Source: Flaccisagitta enflata
Lineage: Eukaryota; Chaetognatha; Sagittoidea; Aphragmophora
Reading direction: 5' to 3'
NCBI GenBank assembly: GCA_965153355.1
Contig: OZ231127.1
Coordinates: 85,250,001 to 85,314,000, forward strand
Length of the DNA stretch: 64,000 nucleotides
This document shows positions 51,191 to 61,076 of the stretch, piece by piece. Every line of letters starts with the position of its first letter. Position 1 is the stretch's first letter. Under the pieces are notes generated by a model. That model was given only the letters and a program-made list of their open reading frames with translations. It did not search any database and was not told the origin of the DNA. The translations under genes and the position numbers were made by a program.

Positions 51191-52170
51191 ATATGAACAG
51201 ACAGACAGACTGATAGAGACTCAGTCAGTCAGTCAGACAGTCTGACAGACAGATAGTTAGACAGAAAATTTTCCTGATAAATCAATCAATCATTGAGGCA
51301 AGCATTATTTTTCTTGTACCCTTTTGACTCTATGCAACTCGTGCCAACGCTTCTGTGTGTTCCATACCAATGGAAAAAATATGTTTTCAAATTCAATTCC
51401 ACTTTCAATGGCTTCACAGACCGTTTGAAAAACTCCTCCCTTTCCCATAAGAAAGTCTACAGATTGAAAACTGACGCAAAAGCAACGAACAAGATTTGAA
51501 GAAAATTCAAGTTGAGCAAAAACAAGGCCCAAAGGCCAACAATGCGTCATAATATTGCGCTTTGTCCATGTAAATTTCTCAGATCAACAATTTTTGGTGT
51601 TCTCATGATTTCTCTTTGTTTTACGAGAATTTTTACATGATGAAAACAGAAATCTTTGGAACAGCTAACAGCTAAAATAAGTTGGAGGGGTAATTAACAG
51701 TAACCACTTGGACACAATGCTTGGTACTTAGGCCATTTCACCGGCTCGCCACCAACCCCAAAATCCAACAATACTGACGGATGGACACGCCCTCTTTAAG
51801 AGATAACGCATGATAAAATGAAACATGAATCCAAAGACAATTTTGTAACAAAGATAAATCGTAACGAAATAAAACTTCTAAATTTGACAGTTTCCATTAA
51901 ATCCTGAGTGATAAAGATTTTTTGCAAATATGAGGAGTTTCAAATGCCTCAAGGTAGAGACAAGCCAACCTGTGATGACAATTTTTTTCCCGCCAAGATG
52001 GTAGACTACCACCGAGTTTTATCGAAAGAAAAAAAGTTGACAAAATAAATAAACAACGGAAACGAATGAAAAACAAACAAAAAGAAGAAAGCAAAAGACG
52101 TTAAACATTAAGCGGCGCAAAATTGAGGCGGAGTGGAAAAAAAAAGAAAGAAAAACCCATTCAACCGGAA
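51191..52170. other. No supported gene
   Basis: CAGACAGACAGAC and CAGTCAGTCAGTC words at 51200-51260, then AT-rich unique sequence. Confidence 0.45.
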
Positions 52171-52228
52171 ATGGCTCCAAAATATTCCATTAATGTGGAA
52201 ATGGAAGAGGGCGGAATCAAATCGGCCC

Positions 52229-52290
<62 letters not shown>

Positions 52291-52319
52291 ACAACAATAA
52301 AAATAACAACAACAACAAA
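52171..52319 (+). CDS. Weak first-exon candidate with polyglutamine
   Basis: An ATG in good context (GGAAATGGCT) opens M-A-P-K-Y-S-I-N-V-E-M-E-E-G-G-I-K-S-A, then about 20 Gln from CAA repeats, then Thr-rich sequence. It reaches a possible donor, AAA|GTGAGG, at 52319. Without splicing it stops two codons later. Evidence is limited to the start context and donor. Confidence 0.2.
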
Positions 52320-52690
52320 GTGAGGTGAGCAAAGACAAAAACATTAGGCATAATATATAAGTAAGCTGAAACTTATTTCAATCGCTTAGGTTGGTCTGTC
52401 GGAGCCCGGAGGTTTATTCCCATTTTTTGAATGTCGCAAAACTGACGAATTTGATTTGTGAGCAATAGCCGATGCTTCGTCTTACCAATCGCAAGCGACT
52501 ACTTAAAGACGATATTGAGTCACTGCAGAGTGCCTACCGTTTGAAATAACCATGAGATTATCGCAGAAAGGCATTGAAAGGAAAACATGCAATTTTCTTA
52601 AAAATATCGCAAACCTCATCGAATTCGATACTCCGTTATGGAAATGAATTGAAAAGGGAAATCTGAAAGAGCGACTTCTATCTTGCTTTC

Positions 52691-53000
52691 TTTTTAGTCG
52701 CGTGCACGCGACTCTACACCCTGCTTTGTCCGTCCGTCGGTTGGTCACTTTTTATTTTTTTTTTTTGTATCACTTTCATTTTTTTAACTTTAAGTCATTT
52801 TTAGTCATTTTAAGTCATTTTAGGTCATTCTTAGTCATTCTGAGTTGTTTAAATCATTTTCAGTCATCTTAAGTCATTGTTGTCATTTTAGTTAATACAG
52901 TCCATTACATCATTTTAAGTCAATTTAAGTCATCTTAGTCATTCTAAGTCATTTTCAGTCGTTCTAAGTCATTCTTGGTCAAGGCGACTAGAAAGATTCA
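52691..53000 (+). mobile_element. Family-1 element with (AGTCATTTTA)n expansion
   Basis: TTTTTAGTCGCGTGCACGCGACT hairpin region, CTACACCCTGC, GTCCGTCCGTCGGTTGGTC. The interior from 52790 to 52980 is an imperfect ~10-bp AGTCATTTTA repeat, followed by AGGCGACTAG. The normal GGCCTTGTTT end is not clear. Confidence 0.7.
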
Positions 53001-53039
53001 ATTAGGAGTCATTTATTTTAGTCTCGCAATGCGACTTAC

Positions 53040-54845
53040 AGGTGCTGGCCTTTTTCACTGGAAATGCTATCTTCAACCCACTTCCTGGTCTGGCAGAAGG
53101 CAGTGGAGGATTGGTCTGCTGGTGTATTGATGGTCTGCCAGCTGTAACGATGGTCTGTTGAAGGCAGTGGGGATTGGTCTGCTGGGTGCCAACAAATGGT
53201 CTGTAGCTATAACAATGGTCTGTTGGGGGCAGTCAGAGGAATGGTCTGCTAGGTGTAACAAATGGTCTGCCAGCTGCTGTAACAATGGGTCTGTTGAAGG
53301 CAGTGGAGGGAATGGTCTGTTAGGTGTAACAAATGGTCTGCCAGCTGTAACAATGGTCTGTTAAAGGCAGTGGAGGGAATGGTCTGTTGGGTGTAACAAA
53401 TGGTCTGCCAGCTGTAAAAATGGTCTGTTCAGGGCAGTCGGAGGATTGGTCTGCTGGGTGTAACAAATGGTCTGCCAGCTGTAACAATGGTTGTTAGAAC
53501 AGTCATAGGAATGGTCTGCCTGGGCGTGTGTCAAATAGTCTGCCAGCTGTAACAATGGTCTGTTGAAAGGGCAGTCAAGTTGGTCTGCTGGGTGTGGCAT
53601 AAATGGTCTGCCCAGCTGGCATGTGGTCTGTTGAGGGGCAGTCGAGAGAATGGCTCTGCTGGGTGTATTCGTGGTGCCAGCTGTAACAATGGTCTGTTGA
53701 AGAGGGCAGTGAGAGGATTGGTCTGCTGGGTGTAACAAATGGTCTGCCAGCTGTAACAGTGTCTATTGAAGGCAGTGGAGGAATGGTCTGTTGGGTGTAA
53801 CAAATGGTGCCAGCTGTAACAATGGTCTGTTGAAGAGATAGTGGAGAGAGTTGGTCTGCTGGGTGTAACAAATGGTCTGCCAGCTGTAACAATGGTCTGT
53901 TGAAGGCAGTGGAGGGATTGGTCTGCTGGGTGTAACAAATGGTCTGCCAGCTGTAACAATGGTGTTGTGGGCAGTCATAGGAATGGTGCTGGGTGTCATG
54001 GTCTACCAGCTGTAACAATGGTCTGTTAAAGCAGTCAGAAGGTGGTCTGCCAGTGTAACAAATGGTCTGCCAGCTGTAACATTGGTCTGTGAAAGGCGTG
54101 GGAGAATGGTCTGCTGGGTGCAGCAAATGGTCTCCAGCTGTAACAATGGTCTGTTGAAGGCAGTGGAGGGATGGTCATTGGTTATAACAAATGATCTGCA
54201 GGTGTAGCAATGGTCTGTTGAAGGCAGTGGAGGATTGGTCTGCTGGGTGTAACAAATGGTCTGTCAGCTGTTACAATGGTCTGTTGGGGGCAGTCATAGG
54301 AATGGTCTGCTGGGTGTAACAAATTGTCTGCCAGCTGTAACAATGGTCTGTTGGGGGCAGTCATAGGAATGGTCTGCTGGGTGTAACAATGGTCTGTTGA
54401 AGGCATTGGAGGGAATGGTCTGCTGGGTGTAACAAATGGTCTGCCAGCTGTAACAATGGTCTGTTGGGGGCAGTCATAGGAATGGTCTGCTGGGTGTAAC
54501 AAATGGTCTGCCAGCTGTCACAATGGTCTGCTGAAGGCATTGGAGGGAATTGTCTGCTGGGTGTAACAAATGGTCTGCCAGCTGTAACAAAGGTCTGTTG
54601 AAGGCAGCGGAGGGAATGGTCTGTTGGGTGTAACAAATGGTCTGCCAGCTGTAACAATGGTCTGTTGAAGGCAGTGGAGGGATTGGTCTGCTGGGTGTAA
54701 CAAATGGTCTGCCAGCTGTAACAATGGTCTGTTGAAGGCAGTGGAGGGATTGGTCTGCTGGGTGTAACAAATGGTCTGCCAGCTGTAACAATGGTCTGTT
54801 GGGGGCAGTCATAGGAATGGTCTGCTGGGTGTAACAAACGGTCTC
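53040..54845. repeat. 67-bp minisatellite
   Basis: About 25-27 units, most containing AATGGTCTGCCAGCTGTAAC, AATGGTCTGTTGAAGGCAGT and ATTGGTCTGCTGGGTGTAAC. The unit is 67 bp and is itself built of three ATGGTCTG-headed sub-units. All three minus-strand frames of the unit are open, producing frames of up to ~180 codons that rotate through three readings every 201 bp. Confidence 0.95.
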
Positions 54846-54859
54846 CTGGGAGCACTAAC

Positions 54860-55665
54860 TTGTCCCGGAGGATGATTAAATGGTCTGTTCAAGCCCTTCA
54901 ATGGTCTGCTCTGAGCAATTTAGTTGTCCTAAGATACATTCGTCCAAAAGGTCTGTTGGCAATGGTCTGTTCGATTACCAATTCCGAGAATTTGTCTGTT
55001 TATATTCACACCATGCAGTTACAGGGTGTTTCAAGTCATTTGTAACATAAAGAATCGATACATCTCAGCATCTAAGAATTCAAATCAATTTCTGAAAGAA
55101 AAAAAAAAGATCTTAAAAAATCTTCACTTTTTTTCTAACCAGTAAAACATCTAACAAACAGTGGTGTGAAATCATCGTGTGTGTATGTGTGGAGGGGGTG
55201 TTGAGGGGGAGTTAGGCTGAGGCTGGGGATTGGATGCCCCTGCCCACCCGTTCGCAACAATGTCGTGACCCCGCGTCACTTGTTTCCACATGTTTTCCCC
55301 GCTGACGTATTCTTGTTCCTCCTGAGAGCCCATCTTTTTCCCGTACCACTCCTTCCTCCACGTCACGGACACCTCTTCCCCTCTTCCTATCTGTCGCGTT
55401 GCCCTCGTCTAAAGATCTTATTCTGTCCCCCTGTCTTTCAATCGTGTCCTTATATCCTTACCATTTCTTTATTATCCTTGCCTCCCGTCTTTGGGTCTTT
55501 TCTTCCATCACCCCATAAAGTACACCCATTCTCCCCGGGTGCGATTCCAGCTAGAGGTACCGCAGCGTTTTACTAGTCCTCGGCAACAACAACAGAAACA
55601 ATAACAACAAAAACAACAAGCCCAACAGGCCAACAGTCGCGTGCTCTGTTTAACAATTAGATACA
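54860..55665. other. No supported gene
   Basis: 54870-54985 holds decayed ATGGTCTG words from the minisatellite. At 55200-55420 both minus-strand frames are open with charged residues, but no splice pair decides between them. Confidence 0.35.
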
Positions 55666-55669
55666 TACT

Positions 55670-55995
55670 CTTTCCTTCATTTCTTCCTTCCTACCTTCCT
55701 TTCCTTCCACCCTTCAATTCTTTCCTTTCTTCCTTCTATTCCTTCCTATGTTCCTTCCTTCATTCCTTTCTTCCTTTCGTTTCTTCTCTCCATCCCTTTC
55801 TATCTTTCCTTCCTTCCTCCCTCCCTCTCTCTTTCCTTCCCTCCTTACTCCGTTCCCTCCTTCCTTTCTTCCTCTCTTCCCTTCTTCTTTCCTTCCTTCC
55901 TTCCTTCCTTCCTTCCTTCCTTCCTTCCTTCCTTCCTTCCTTCCTTCCTTCTTTCCTTCCTTCCTTCCTCTTTCCTTCCTTCCTTTCCTGACAAC
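55670..55995. repeat. (TTCC)n tract
   Basis: Pyrimidine-only TTCC units, perfect at about 55890-55950. Confidence 0.95.
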
Positions 55996-55999
55996 TTGA

Positions 56000-56245
56000 T
56001 TCATCCTTAAATGCCCTAAATTACCCAAAGTACCCCAAAGAACCCCAAGTACCCTAAAGTATCATTAAGTACTCTAGAGTACCGTAAGTACCAAGAAATA
56101 CCCTTCAGTATTTTCAAGTACCCTGAAGTACCATTGAGTACCCGTTATTACCCTAGAAAGTCCAAATTTTGATTTGGTTACTGACCGACCAACTGACCGA
56201 CCGACCAACATACCAACCTCTACAGTCGCGTACACGCGAATAAAA
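56000..56245 (-). mobile_element. Family-1 element with (AAGTACCCT)n repeat
   Basis: On the minus strand the hairpin end is TTCGCGTGTACGCGACT, then GTTGGTCGGTCGGTCAGTTG. An imperfect ~11-bp repeat of GTACCCTAAAGTA / AAGTACC words then fills 56015-56155. Confidence 0.65.
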
Positions 56246-56595
56246 AAAACCAACAACAACATGGTATCAACTTTTCGTATTACTGTGCGCTGTCTCCTCC
56301 TTCTCACCCCAAAGCCTGTCCTCCCCTTCCCACTCGACCTCTCTTCATGTTCCCATCTGCAGGTCAACTTCTCCATCCCCCTCTTCCTCCTCTCTCCAAA
56401 CTTTCGTCTACAGGTCATCTTCTCCATCCCTTTCTCCCTTGCTTCCCTTATCCTTCCAACTGCGGGTCATATCATCCCTTCCCCCACCTTCCTTCCTCTT
56501 TCCCCTTTCCATGGATGTAGGGGGACGCCACATCCACCACGAGAAGGATGTGGTAAAAGTCGGTCTTGAATAAGGAGTGATTCATGGTTGAACAA

Positions 56596-56856
56596 GGCCA
56601 ACACTTTACAGTCGCATGCGGTTGTTAAGACCATTAGACCATTAGAGCAAAAGACTAAAAGACTAAAAGACCAAAAGACCAAAAAACTAAGAGACTAAAT
56701 GCAAATTGACTTGAATTAACTTTATATAACTTTAAATGACTTTAAATGGCGTAAAACGACAAAAAAAAGCAAAGTGTTTCCAACGGACTGACGGACCAAC
56801 AGACTGACGGACCGACGGACAGAGTGGGTTGTAGAGTCGCGTGTACGCGACTAAAA
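56596..56856 (-). mobile_element. Family-1 element with (AGACTAAA)n repeat
   Basis: On the minus strand: TTTTAGTCGCGTACACGCGACT region, CTACAACCCACTCTG, GTCCGTCGGTCCGTCAGTC. ACTTTAAATG and AGACTAAA repeats follow at 56640-56760, and the end is CGCATGCGACTG..GGCCTTGTT at 56596-56620. Confidence 0.75.
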
Positions 56857-57019
56857 CTTAGAAATTTCTTTGAAAAACAGCCAAAAAGAGAGAATTACCA
56901 CTGAGTTCATTTGAAATAACACAAAAATAGCCTTTAGATGGAAAATTATCATTCATCTGCCAAAAATTAGAAAATTACAATTTTACAGTTTTCACTTTTT
57001 ACATAAGTCGGTCTTGATC

Positions 57020-57635
57020 CTGACGTGGTCTTGAAAAGCTAAGTGGACGTCGCGAATCTCCAAGCTCCCCTACATCCCTGCCCCTTTCTTCCTTCATCTT
57101 CCCATCTGCGGGGCGCCTGCGTTCATCCGTCATTCTTAAAACGCAAATGTGTCGTCATTCTGGTCACAAACGACAAAACCCAGACTCTGTCTTTATGCGG
57201 CCAGATCTGCTTTGTGCGCTTGTGTGTGTGTTATCGGCAAAATCGAGAGCCCTGCAGCTGCGAGCCTGCAACACGGTGAACAGATTTTGAAACCAACGTG
57301 GCATGCTTGTGTACTTCAGTTTCAATAACAACTTCAATGAAACTGGCCAAGGAAAGCCAACTTCAATGAAACTGGCCAAAGAGAGCCAATGGCTTGTAAT
57401 CTGGTACGTATAGTCACACATCTATCCATTTCTACAGATACCAGTTATCCATTTCTATTCAAATCATCCATCTGTGTAATACTACCAAAAAACACTCCAA
57501 TAAGGAAAAATTCCTCTTTACCATCGCATAAATTGGGTAAGAAAATTTGTTTCTCTCAGCAAAACTACTTCTGTATCATCATCTTTATTCTATAATTACA
57601 ACCGTAAACCTTCCCAATCCCAATATTTTGGCGGA
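57020..57635. other. No supported gene
   Basis: Open frames exist on both strands at 57043-57421 without decisive splice sites. CAACTTCAATGAAACTGGCC is directly repeated at about 57330-57380. Confidence 0.35.
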
Positions 57636-57637
57636 TA

Positions 57638-57944
57638 CAGGCGTGTATAAAGTTGAGTATTACCCCCCACCCCCGTGAAGGGAATAGAATCAAAGGGTTT
57701 GGAGTTGGGGAAGAGATTTAACACTTTTGGTAGTACCAAAAGCTAACACTTTTGGTAGTACCAAAAGCTAAAATTTGATTACTACAACACGATTTAACAC
57801 TATTCAAACCTATAATATACTGTTTTATTACTTTGGTGGGAAGAAAATCATAGATTTTGTAATGCGACACGTCGTGTCACGGAGAAGAAAATCAAAGGCA
57901 GGGGGGAAATAAAATCAAAAGCCGCTCAATTATATACACCCCTG
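57638..57944. mobile_element. hAT-type MITE (307 bp) with 8-bp duplication
   Basis: Termini CAGGCGTGTATAAAGTTGAG and, in reverse complement, CAGGGGTGTATATAATTGAG. The 8-mer GGCGGATA flanks both ends (57630-57637 and 57945-57952). An internal ACACTTTTGGTAGTACCAAA palindromic word is duplicated in tandem. A related fragment lies at 25.38-25.53 kb. Confidence 0.9.
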
Positions 57945-58437
57945 GGCGGATATCGTCTAGCTGATGAGTAAGTCATTGCTTGCCACTGGCATTATCAACG
58001 TGTTTGTCATAGATGATGGACAAGGTCTCAACGATAAATATAAGGACGAATTAGTTGGCCACAGTTTTTAAAATTTTGGTGGATAGTGGGCACGTATTGT
58101 ATTGGCAATGAACTCTATGATATGTTAGATAACCAAGTGCGAATTTAGGGAATAGTGCGCGATTATTGTCTGGGCGAAATAAATCCGTTGGTTGGTCGGT
58201 TGGTGGCTTCGTCGGGCCAAACCTATTGGATCATTGCGCATTTGCAACGAAACCTTTCGAGTCTGCGAGGTCACGTTGGAGGCCGGACAAAGGGTCATTT
58301 CAAAGGGTCACCCGCAGACAACCAGAAAAAAAAAGCTGCGTAAGAAATCCCCTCGAAATAAAATATCACATCAACATCATTTTCTTCAACTGTTATGATT
58401 TTTATTCCATTTTTTCCATTTTTGCAGATTTTCTTTT

Positions 58438-58620
58438 TCAGTCGCTTGCTAAGCAACTATTCAAGAAGTTGTGTCCATCTGTCTGTCCATCCGTCCATAG
58501 GTAGGTCTTTAACGCGTTATTCTGGGATGATAAGAGAGCGGCAAAAAGTGATTTAAGTGCGTCACTGCCCCTGTCCAACCCCAAGAAAACCCCTTATTAG
58601 TCGTGTATTTGGTCGTGTAT
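58438..58620 (+). mobile_element. Family-1 element, diverged
   Basis: TCAGTCGCTTGCTAAGCAACT (hairpin form), GTCCATCTGTCTGTCCATCC and CGTCACTGCCCCTGTCCAAC; the 3' end is decayed. Confidence 0.6.
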
Positions 58621-59480
58621 TCATCAGTCATTACTTATCAGTTCCGAGCTTGTGATCTTTGAGCCTTGAAGCCTACTATGTCCGTATTTTCTTCCATTGG
58701 TCAGCAGAATTCGCTTAGAAGGCTCATTAGCTTCCTTGACTGGATTATGTTGGCAAAAAAAGATCTTGATTTATTCAGAGAATGAGTATGATCGTTAATA
58801 TTAGAAAATAAATACATAAACTATATGTAGACTCAATGTCATTCTCAAATATACTTTAACAACCAAAGAATGTATGGCATAAGCGATTAAGTTTCGACTC
58901 CCCAAAATACTTTTGTCGCACAGTCCGTAGCTATATTGCATAATCACAACTGTAAACCTTTCCAGTTTTCGCACTAAACCCAGGACCACAACTAATACTA
59001 CTGGCACAATGACCACTTCATCTGAAATATATGAGAAAAACGACACGATTCATTTTCAAATCATGGATGCCATGAAATTCGTTCTTGAACTGTCAACGGT
59101 GACGATAAATTAAGAGAGGAAAACTAAGGAAAAATATGTGACAGCTACGAAAATTGAACATAAATCAGAAATGAATTCGCAATATTCAATGTAAATGTTA
59201 TCACAGCTGCATCCCGCCACAACAGATCCAAGAGTAACAGGAACCAAATGATTATGAATATAGAATATTTATATCATCATGACATTACGCTTTTGTTTTC
59301 ATGATGCAAATATTTATAAAACTGACTTTCGTAATTTGAAATTTTGTTGACATCTGTTCCCGCGGGTTTTTGCAGTACATCAATGTTTTCTTCTTGTCTA
59401 CAAACGGGGCGCAAAAGTACATCATTGATTCCTTTGCAATCTCGTTGCTTGACTCACGAAGTACTAGTCCTTCTGAAAAG
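58621..59480. other. No supported gene
   Basis: AT-rich unique-looking sequence; nothing recognised. Confidence 0.45.
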
Positions 59481-59481
59481 C

Positions 59482-59484
<3 letters not shown>

Positions 59485-59555
<71 letters not shown>

Positions 59556-59636
59556 AGAAGAAGAAGAAGAAGAAGAAGAAGAAGAAGAAGAAGAAGAAGA
59601 AGAAGAAGGAGAAGAAGAAGAAGAAGAAGAAGAATA
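59485..59636. repeat. (GA)n-(GAA)n compound repeat
   Basis: GA units to 59551, then GAA units to 59635. Confidence 0.95.
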
Positions 59637-59794
59637 GGACTTCAATAATGAAATAAGATTTAAAGAAAAAATCAAAATCACTCTCATATAAGTAGTTTAC
59701 TAATCTATGAAAATGATTGGCAAGTGTTGATTGTACAAGATGCTGATTAATCGAAAGATGAGAGGGCGCATGAACGGATGAATAGATTGTTCTA

Positions 59795-60737
59795 TGGATG
59801 GATGGATGGATGGAGGGATGGGTGAGTGGATGGATGGGTGGATGGGTGGATGGATGGATGGATGGATGTCTGGATGGATGGATGGATATCTGTATGAATG
59901 GATGTCTGAATGAATGGATGGGTGGATGGATGGGTGGATGGATGTCTTAATGGAAGGATGGATATCTGTATGAATGGATGGATGGATGGGTGGATGGATA
60001 GATGGGTGGATAGGTAGATGGGTAGATGGGTGAAAAGATGTCTGGATGTCTGGATGGATGGATAAATGGATGGATGGATGACTGGATGGATGGATTAATT
60101 GCTGGATGGATGGATGGATGGATAGATGGGTGGATGGATGGATGTCTGGATGGATGGATGGGTGGATGGATGTTTGGATGTCTGGATGTCTGGATGGATG
60201 GATGGATGGATGGATGGATGGATGAATGGTAGGATAAATGGATGGATGGATGGATGGATGGATGGATGGATGGATGGATGGATGGATGGATGGATGTCTG
60301 GATGGATGGATGGATGGATGGATGGATAGCTAGATGGATGGATGGATGGATGGATTGCTGGAAGGATGGATAGATGGAGGATAGATGGATGGATAGATGG
60401 ATGGATGGATGGATGGATGGATGGATGGATGGATGGATGGATGGATGGATGGATGGATGGATGGATGGATGGATGGATGGATGGATGGATGGATGGATGG
60501 ATGGATGGATGGATGGATGGATGGATGGATGGATGGATTGGATGGATGGATGGATGAATGGATGGATTGATGGATGGATAGATGGATGGATGGATGGGTG
60601 GGTAGAAGGATGGATGTCTGGATGTCTGGATGGATGGATGGATTGCTAGATGGATGGATGGATGGATGGATTGCTGGAAGGATGGATAGATGGAGGATAG
60701 ATTGATGGATGGATGGATGGATGGATGGATGGATGGC

Positions 60738-60768
<31 letters not shown>

Positions 60769-60832
60769 ATGGATGGATGGATGGATGGATGGATGGATGG
60801 TTGGATACTCGGTCATATGGATAGATGAATGG
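59795..60832. repeat. (GGAT)n array, ~1 kb
   Basis: GGAT units with GGGT, GTCT and GATA variants. Higher-order duplication is visible: GGATTGCTGGAAGGATGGAT at about 60351 and again at 60668. Confidence 0.95.
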
Positions 60833-61004
60833 ATAGATGCAAAAATGTAACGATCCAAGTTCTACTAGAATCTTAATTTCTAAGGTTCTTTGATCCCACC
60901 GAGCGTCAGTATTCACCTTTCTTTACTTTAGCTACAAAGGTGACATTTGTTTACCCCAAACATGATAAATTCACTCACTCCCTCGACGGCCAAAATTCCT
61001 AAAT

Positions 61005-61072
61005 ATGTGTTCACGCTGTAAACGCGTTTGACGGGTATAAACGCGTTTTTGGTGGTCACTACAAACACGCCC
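61005..61072 (+). repeat. TTCACGCTGTAAACGCG repeat fragment
   Basis: GTGTTCACGCTGTAAACGCG, TAAACGCGTTTTTGGTGGTC and ACTACAAACACGCCC. Matches the end of the 22.3-22.5-kb repeat. It lies immediately 3' of the donor of the DUF2585 gene. Confidence 0.6.
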
Positions 61073-61076
61073 TTAC

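Noticed and set aside
53361-54855. Minus-strand frames of up to 183 codons
   Set aside because: Artefact of the 67-bp minisatellite; the peptide rotates through three frames.
55172-55420. Charged minus-strand frame (S-V-T-W-R-K-E-W-Y-G-K-K)
   Set aside because: A second minus frame over the same bases is equally open and no splice pair is convincing.
60095-60916. 273-codon minus-strand frame of His-Pro-Ser-Ile units
   Set aside because: Reading of the GGAT array; the opposite strand is also open as Asp-Gly-Trp-Met.
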